NCBI GenBank assembly: GCA_027293665.1
Contig: JAPUFN010000272.1
Location: 1-9,431, forward strand
Length of the DNA: 9,431 nt
Reading direction: 5' to 3'
DNA from: Gammaproteobacteria bacterium
Lineage (GTDB): Bacteria > Pseudomonadota > Gammaproteobacteria > Pseudomonadales > Azotimanducaceae
Each line of letters begins with the position of its first letter. Positions within the stretch are counted from its first letter, which is position 1. The notes under the pieces were generated by a model. The model did no database searches, was not told where the DNA came from, and was given only the letters and a program-made list of their open reading frames with translations. Shown here piece by piece: positions 6,408 through 9,431 of the stretch. A program made the translations under genes and the position numbers.

Positions 6408-7599
6408 AAAGTTCCGCCAGATCCGCGTCCTCGCATTCCAGCAGACGGTCGAGAAAACCGTGAAAATGTTGCCCGCCGCCTTCGTTGCGTCCGAACATCA
6501 CCTCGGCGCCGGGTCGGTTCATGAGTGCACGCTGTTGCCGTAATCCGGTCGCGTAGTCTTCTTCGCGCACAACGTACTCCAGCAGCTTGAACTGTTCGTT
6601 TGCCGCGTCACGCATCTCGTCCGTCGCCGGTAACTCTTCGAGCACGTAATTCTGCACGGTGTGGGATTCAAGCGGCGTATCACCCGGGAACAGCTGCGAA
6701 ATCATGACTCCTCGACCGCCGCCGCCATCGAAGGAAGCGATGGAGACGTGGGGGAATATGGTCCACACGCTCTGCAGGAGTTGTTCGGTTGGCCACTCCT
6801 GTTCTGGAATGTCTTCGAGTTTGAGCAACGATGGATCGGGGGAAGCGACTCGCTGGTGCGGTCCCCAGGGGTAGTAAATCGCCTGATTGGGCATGTTCGC
6901 GCCAAACGTATTCTTGTGCAGGATGGGTAGATGGTAGAGGTCCATATAGCCGTCGTAAGCGATCTTCCAGTTCGGCCCGGCTAGCGTGCGCTCGTCGAAC
7001 AACTCCCAGTTCTCGAACCCGAAACTGGCTAAAACGGAATCGTAGCCACACAGGAACGTATCTATATCGAGGGTTGAGTGCGGGTCGAGCGTTACCCAGA
7101 TCATGCCGGCACGCTCGGCGACCGGTAACGGTGTCAGGCCGTGGCAGGATTTGTCGATCTCACCGAAGTCCTGTTCTGCATAGACGGCCACCAGATCTCC
7201 CGCATGATTGTAGGTCCAGGCATGGTACGGGCAGGTGAAGCGTTTGCTGTTGCCACGGCGGGTCGTGACGATGACTGCGCCGCGGTGACTGCAGGAATTG
7301 ATAAAAGCCTTCAGCGCAAGATTTTCGTCGCGCACGATCAGCACTGGTACACCGGCCACTTCGGTGCTCTTGAAATCTCCCGCTACTTTCAGCTCACAAC
7401 TCATAGCCAGCATCAGCGGCAGTCGCTTGAAAACCTTCGCCATTTCCAGCTGCCAGCGATCCGGGTCGTAGTAATGCTTCGCGGGCACCCGCAGAACATC
7501 GGGTGTCTGCTCGATGGCGCCCTTCTTAACCAGATCGATGTTGTGCCGGGCCATGGCAATCAGCTCTGCTCTACCCTGGTCATTCGCCATCATCGTCAC
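6400..7599 (-). CDS. Rieske non-heme iron oxygenase, alpha subunit
   Basis: 399-residue ring-hydroxylating-type oxygenase large subunit, which activates O2 at a mononuclear iron fed by a Rieske [2Fe-2S] centre. Rieske ligands are CSH (Cys103, His105) and CPYH (Cys123, His126), with 17 residues between His105 and Cys123. The catalytic domain shows D-x2-H-x4-H in MDLYHLPILH: Asp220 (bridging position), His223 and His228. A candidate third iron ligand is Asp348 in REEDY. A Gly-rich stretch (291-297) is also present. Length is slightly short of naphthalene dioxygenase (about 449) but normal for the broad family. The start is GTG at 7599, immediately after the SDR stop and 6 bases after a perfect AGGAGGT; ATG at 7593 or 7590 are possible. 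It is third in the minus-strand operon. No beta subunit, ferredoxin or reductase is nearby. Substrate unknown: aromatic, alicyclic, steroid-like or quaternary amine are all possible. The 3' end overlaps the selenoprotein gene tail to tail by 8 bases. Confidence 0.93.
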   Translation of the reverse strand: MTMMANDQGRAELIAMARHNIDLVKKGAIEQTPDVLRVPAKHYYDPDRWQLEMAKVFKRLPLMLAMSCELKVAGDFKSTEVAGVPVLIVRDENLALKAFINSCSHRGAVIVTTRRGNSKRFTCPYHAWTYNHAGDLVAVYAEQDFGEIDKSCHGLTPLPVAERAGMIWVTLDPHSTLDIDTFLCGYDSVLASFGFENWELFDERTLAGPNWKIAYDGYMDLYHLPILHKNTFGANMPNQAIYYPWGPHQRVASPDPSLLKLEDIPEQEWPTEQLLQSVWTIFPHVSIASFDGGGGRGVMISQLFPGDTPLESHTVQNYVLEELPATDEMRDAANEQFKLLEYVVREEDYATGLRQQRALMNRPGAEVMFGRNEGGGQHFHGFLDRLLECEDADLAELFS

Positions 7600-8370
7600 C
7601 TACGCACCTCCTGATATACGAATGCATTGACCGGTTACCCACTCGGCACCCGGGGAGCACAGATACAAAGTTGCAGCACCCAGGTCCTGTGGAGTGCCAA
7701 GTCGACCTGCCGGTAGTCGCAGCGTCTTCTCCAGTCGTGGCAGATCCTCTTCGCCAAGCTTCATGGCCTGCATCATGATTTCGGTGGGTACCGCTCCAGG
7801 CATGATGCAATTCACCCGGATGCGGGGCCCGAGTTCCTGCGCGAACGTACGTGTGAGCATGTTGGTACCGGCTTTGGCTGCTGAGTAATGGCCGCTACCG
7901 GGAATGACCATCTCTGCGGCGATCGAGGAGATGTTGACGATTCTGCCACCGTCGGCCATATGCTTTTGCGCGACTCGTGTGCACAGCCAGATGGCGGTGA
8001 GATTGAGCAGCACAGTGGCATCCCATTCTTCACGTGGCAGTTCGGTCAGCGGCGCCTGGAGCGGTGAGCCACCTGCATTGTTGACCCAGATGTCGAGCTT
8101 GCCCCATTCGCTGATCGCGGCTTCGGCGAGTTGCTCGACTGCTTCTTCGCTGGTGACATCGGTTGTGACAGCGATGGCCGTACCGTTTGCAGTGACGATC
8201 TCCTGTGCCACTCGTTCGATTTCTTCGGTGCGTCGCGCCGCGCACACCACGTGAGCCCCGGCCGCGGCGAGTACCTTTGCGATGCCTTCTCCGATACCGC
8301 GGCCTGCGCCGGTGACGACCGCCACTTCGCCGGAGAGACCGAAAAGCTCATCCAACATGTTCGTATCCAT
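7600..8370 (-). CDS. Short-chain dehydrogenase/reductase (classical SDR)
   Basis: 256-residue NAD(P)-dependent oxidoreductase with a complete classical SDR set: TGAGRGIG cofactor loop (20-27), NNAG (97-100), and the catalytic tetrad Asn123, Ser149, Tyr162 and Lys166 (YSAAK). The C-terminal PGAVPTEI segment and the GQCIRISGG end are typical. The Ala-Arg-Arg at the end of the second beta strand (CAARR, 43-47) suggests NADP(H) preference; this is an inference. It sits between the alcohol dehydrogenase (28-base gap) and the Rieske oxygenase (no gap), so it probably oxidises an alcohol or diol, or reduces a ketone, in the same pathway. ATG at 8370 is used, with only a weak upstream GGGA; ATG at 8358 (residue 5) is an alternative. 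Exact substrate cannot be assigned. Confidence 0.93.
   Translation of the reverse strand: MDTNMLDELFGLSGEVAVVTGAGRGIGEGIAKVLAAAGAHVVCAARRTEEIERVAQEIVTANGTAIAVTTDVTSEEAVEQLAEAAISEWGKLDIWVNNAGGSPLQAPLTELPREEWDATVLLNLTAIWLCTRVAQKHMADGGRIVNISSIAAEMVIPGSGHYSAAKAGTNMLTRTFAQELGPRIRVNCIMPGAVPTEIMMQAMKLGEEDLPRLEKTLRLPAGRLGTPQDLGAATLYLCSPGAEWVTGQCIRISGGA
7606..7612 (-). promoter_or_regulatory. Perfect Shine-Dalgarno for the Rieske oxygenase
   Basis: On the minus strand this reads AGGAGGT and lies within the last codons of the SDR gene. It is 6 bases before GTG (7599), 12 before ATG (7593) and 15 before ATG (7590). The spacing favours the GTG start, which directly abuts the SDR stop codon (7600-7602), so the two genes are probably translationally coupled. 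Confidence 0.85.
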
Positions 8371-8398
8371 TCGTGAAGCTATCCCGTGGTTCTACTTG

Positions 8399-9430
8399 TT
8401 ACAAATTGGGGTCGACCAGAACTTTGACCTCTTCAGGCTCAGTTGCGAGTTTGTCGAAGGCCTCCGTAATCGCGCCCAGGCTGACTGTGGACGTGTGCAT
8501 TGGACCTAATTGAATTCTGCCATCGGCCACCAGCGCCTGGGTGACTGCGAATTCCTCGCGCAGATAACCCAGCGAGGCAGTCAGGCGGATCTCTTTGACG
8601 AGCCAGGTGGTTGCGTTGATTTGAGACGGCGCGTTCGGCACCCCGATCAGAGACACTAGGCCACCGCGACGCGCAAGCTCAACAGCCTGTTCGACCGTTG
8701 CGGGAATGCCGGCGCATTCAAATACAACATCCGCACCTGCTGCACCGATGTGTGCGTTTACGCGGTCAACCGCATCTTCCGCCGCAGGATCAATCGTGAG
8801 ATCAGCACCCAGAACTTTCCCCAGATCGCGGCGACTTTGCTGCGGCTCCAGAAGAATGACCGTTCCGGCACCAGCCGTACGGGCACATTGCATCACGAGC
8901 AGGCCGATTGGTCCGCCACCGATCACAACCACGCTGTCGCCAGGTCGCACTTCGGTGCGGCGCACGGCGTGTAAGGCGACCGTGGCCGGCTCGAGCATGG
9001 CGGCATGCAGATCGCTGATGCCATCGTTCACTGGATAGAGCCGGGCAGCATCGATTGCAATGGACGATGCGAATCCACCGTGGGGGGCTGCGAGCGGACC
9101 CATTCCGATGAGACCCATGAAGGCATTCTCGCAATGCGCTGCATCGCCGCGCTGGCAGGTGCTGCATTGGCCGCAGGCGTTGGCTATACCAATGGCGACC
9201 CGATCGCCTTCACGCAACTCAACGTCGGCCGGTGCAGCCGAAACCGTACCTGCCCACTCATGACCGCAGATTGCCGGGTTGTAGGCTGCCCCGGACTGAT
9301 ACGCGTGAAGGTCCGTGCCACAGATACCGCAATAGGCGATCTGCACGACCGCCTTACCCGGTGCGGCTGCGGGATCAGGGAACTCGCACAACTCGAGCTT
9401 GTGCTTACCGGTGACCAGTGCTGCCTGCAT
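8399..9430 (-). CDS. Zinc-dependent medium-chain alcohol dehydrogenase
   Basis: 343-residue MDR-family dehydrogenase, similar in style to butanediol, sorbitol and threonine dehydrogenases. Catalytic zinc residues are Cys37 (GICGTD), His57-Glu58 (GHEW) and Glu147 (LEP). The structural zinc site is complete: Cys86, Cys89, Cys92 and Cys100. The Rossmann loop is GGGPIG (171-176), followed by Glu (LLEP) at the end of the next strand, which suggests NAD preference. Length is normal. ATG at 9430 leaves only one base upstream in the window; the protein start MQAALVTGKHKLEL looks like a natural MDR N-terminus, so the gene is probably complete. It is first of the three visible minus-strand genes, 28 bases before the SDR. 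It likely oxidises an alcohol or diol intermediate; the substrate is not readable. Confidence 0.93.
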   Translation of the reverse strand: MQAALVTGKHKLELCEFPDPAAAPGKAVVQIAYCGICGTDLHAYQSGAAYNPAICGHEWAGTVSAAPADVELREGDRVAIGIANACGQCSTCQRGDAAHCENAFMGLIGMGPLAAPHGGFASSIAIDAARLYPVNDGISDLHAAMLEPATVALHAVRRTEVRPGDSVVVIGGGPIGLLVMQCARTAGAGTVILLEPQQSRRDLGKVLGADLTIDPAAEDAVDRVNAHIGAAGADVVFECAGIPATVEQAVELARRGGLVSLIGVPNAPSQINATTWLVKEIRLTASLGYLREEFAVTQALVADGRIQLGPMHTSTVSLGAITEAFDKLATEPEEVKVLVDPNL

Positions 9431-9431
9431 C

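Noticed and set aside
6831..7238. 135-codon plus-strand open frame within the Rieske gene
   Set aside because: Its Arg/Ser-rich composition is typical of out-of-frame GC-rich DNA, and it is antisense to a gene with complete catalytic motifs.

Overview
The window is a densely packed bacterial segment of fairly high GC content. It suggests a proteobacterium with a versatile catabolic lifestyle, but the taxon is an inference from gene style only; no rRNA or other marker is present. Eight protein genes fill almost all of it, in two convergent operon-like blocks. There are no tRNAs, rRNAs, insertion sequences or CRISPR arrays, and no gene-free stretch above 300 bases. The promoters of both blocks must lie outside the window.

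Plus-strand block (11-6407): an HMG-CoA-lyase-like DRE-TIM enzyme, an acyl-CoA carboxylase carboxyltransferase (beta) subunit, a biotin carboxylase/biotin-carrier (alpha) subunit, a LiuC-type enoyl-CoA hydratase, and a GrdB-family protein. The first four have the same set of activities as the leucine/isovalerate (liu) and acyclic terpene (atu) pathways: carboxylate an enoyl-CoA, hydrate the product, cleave it with a lyase. The lyase has a divergent active site, so the substrate may not be methylcrotonyl-CoA. Spacing is tight (13-base overlap, then 2- and 4-base gaps), so the last four genes are probably co-translated.

The most notable feature is the fifth gene. Its frame is interrupted by one in-frame TGA at 6048-6050, exactly where the family has the first Cys of a C-P-V-C motif. 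The frame continues for 118 sense codons with clear family similarity. A perfect 7-bp hairpin with a 5-base loop starts 10 bases after the TGA, matching the layout of a bacterial SECIS element. I read this as one 280-residue selenoprotein with Sec162 (U-P-V-C), which a standard gene caller would split or truncate.

Minus-strand block (9430-6400, read right to left): a zinc-dependent medium-chain alcohol dehydrogenase, a short-chain dehydrogenase/reductase, and a Rieske non-heme iron oxygenase alpha subunit. This looks like an oxygenase plus alcohol-oxidation module. The substrate cannot be read from the sequence, and no ferredoxin or reductase partner is present. The two blocks meet tail to tail with an 8-base overlap at 6400-6407.

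A plausible joint picture (inference) is a catabolic island in which the oxygenase and dehydrogenases functionalise a substrate whose acyl-CoA form is carboxylated, hydrated and cleaved by the plus-strand enzymes. The selenoprotein would have an unknown thiol/selenol redox role.
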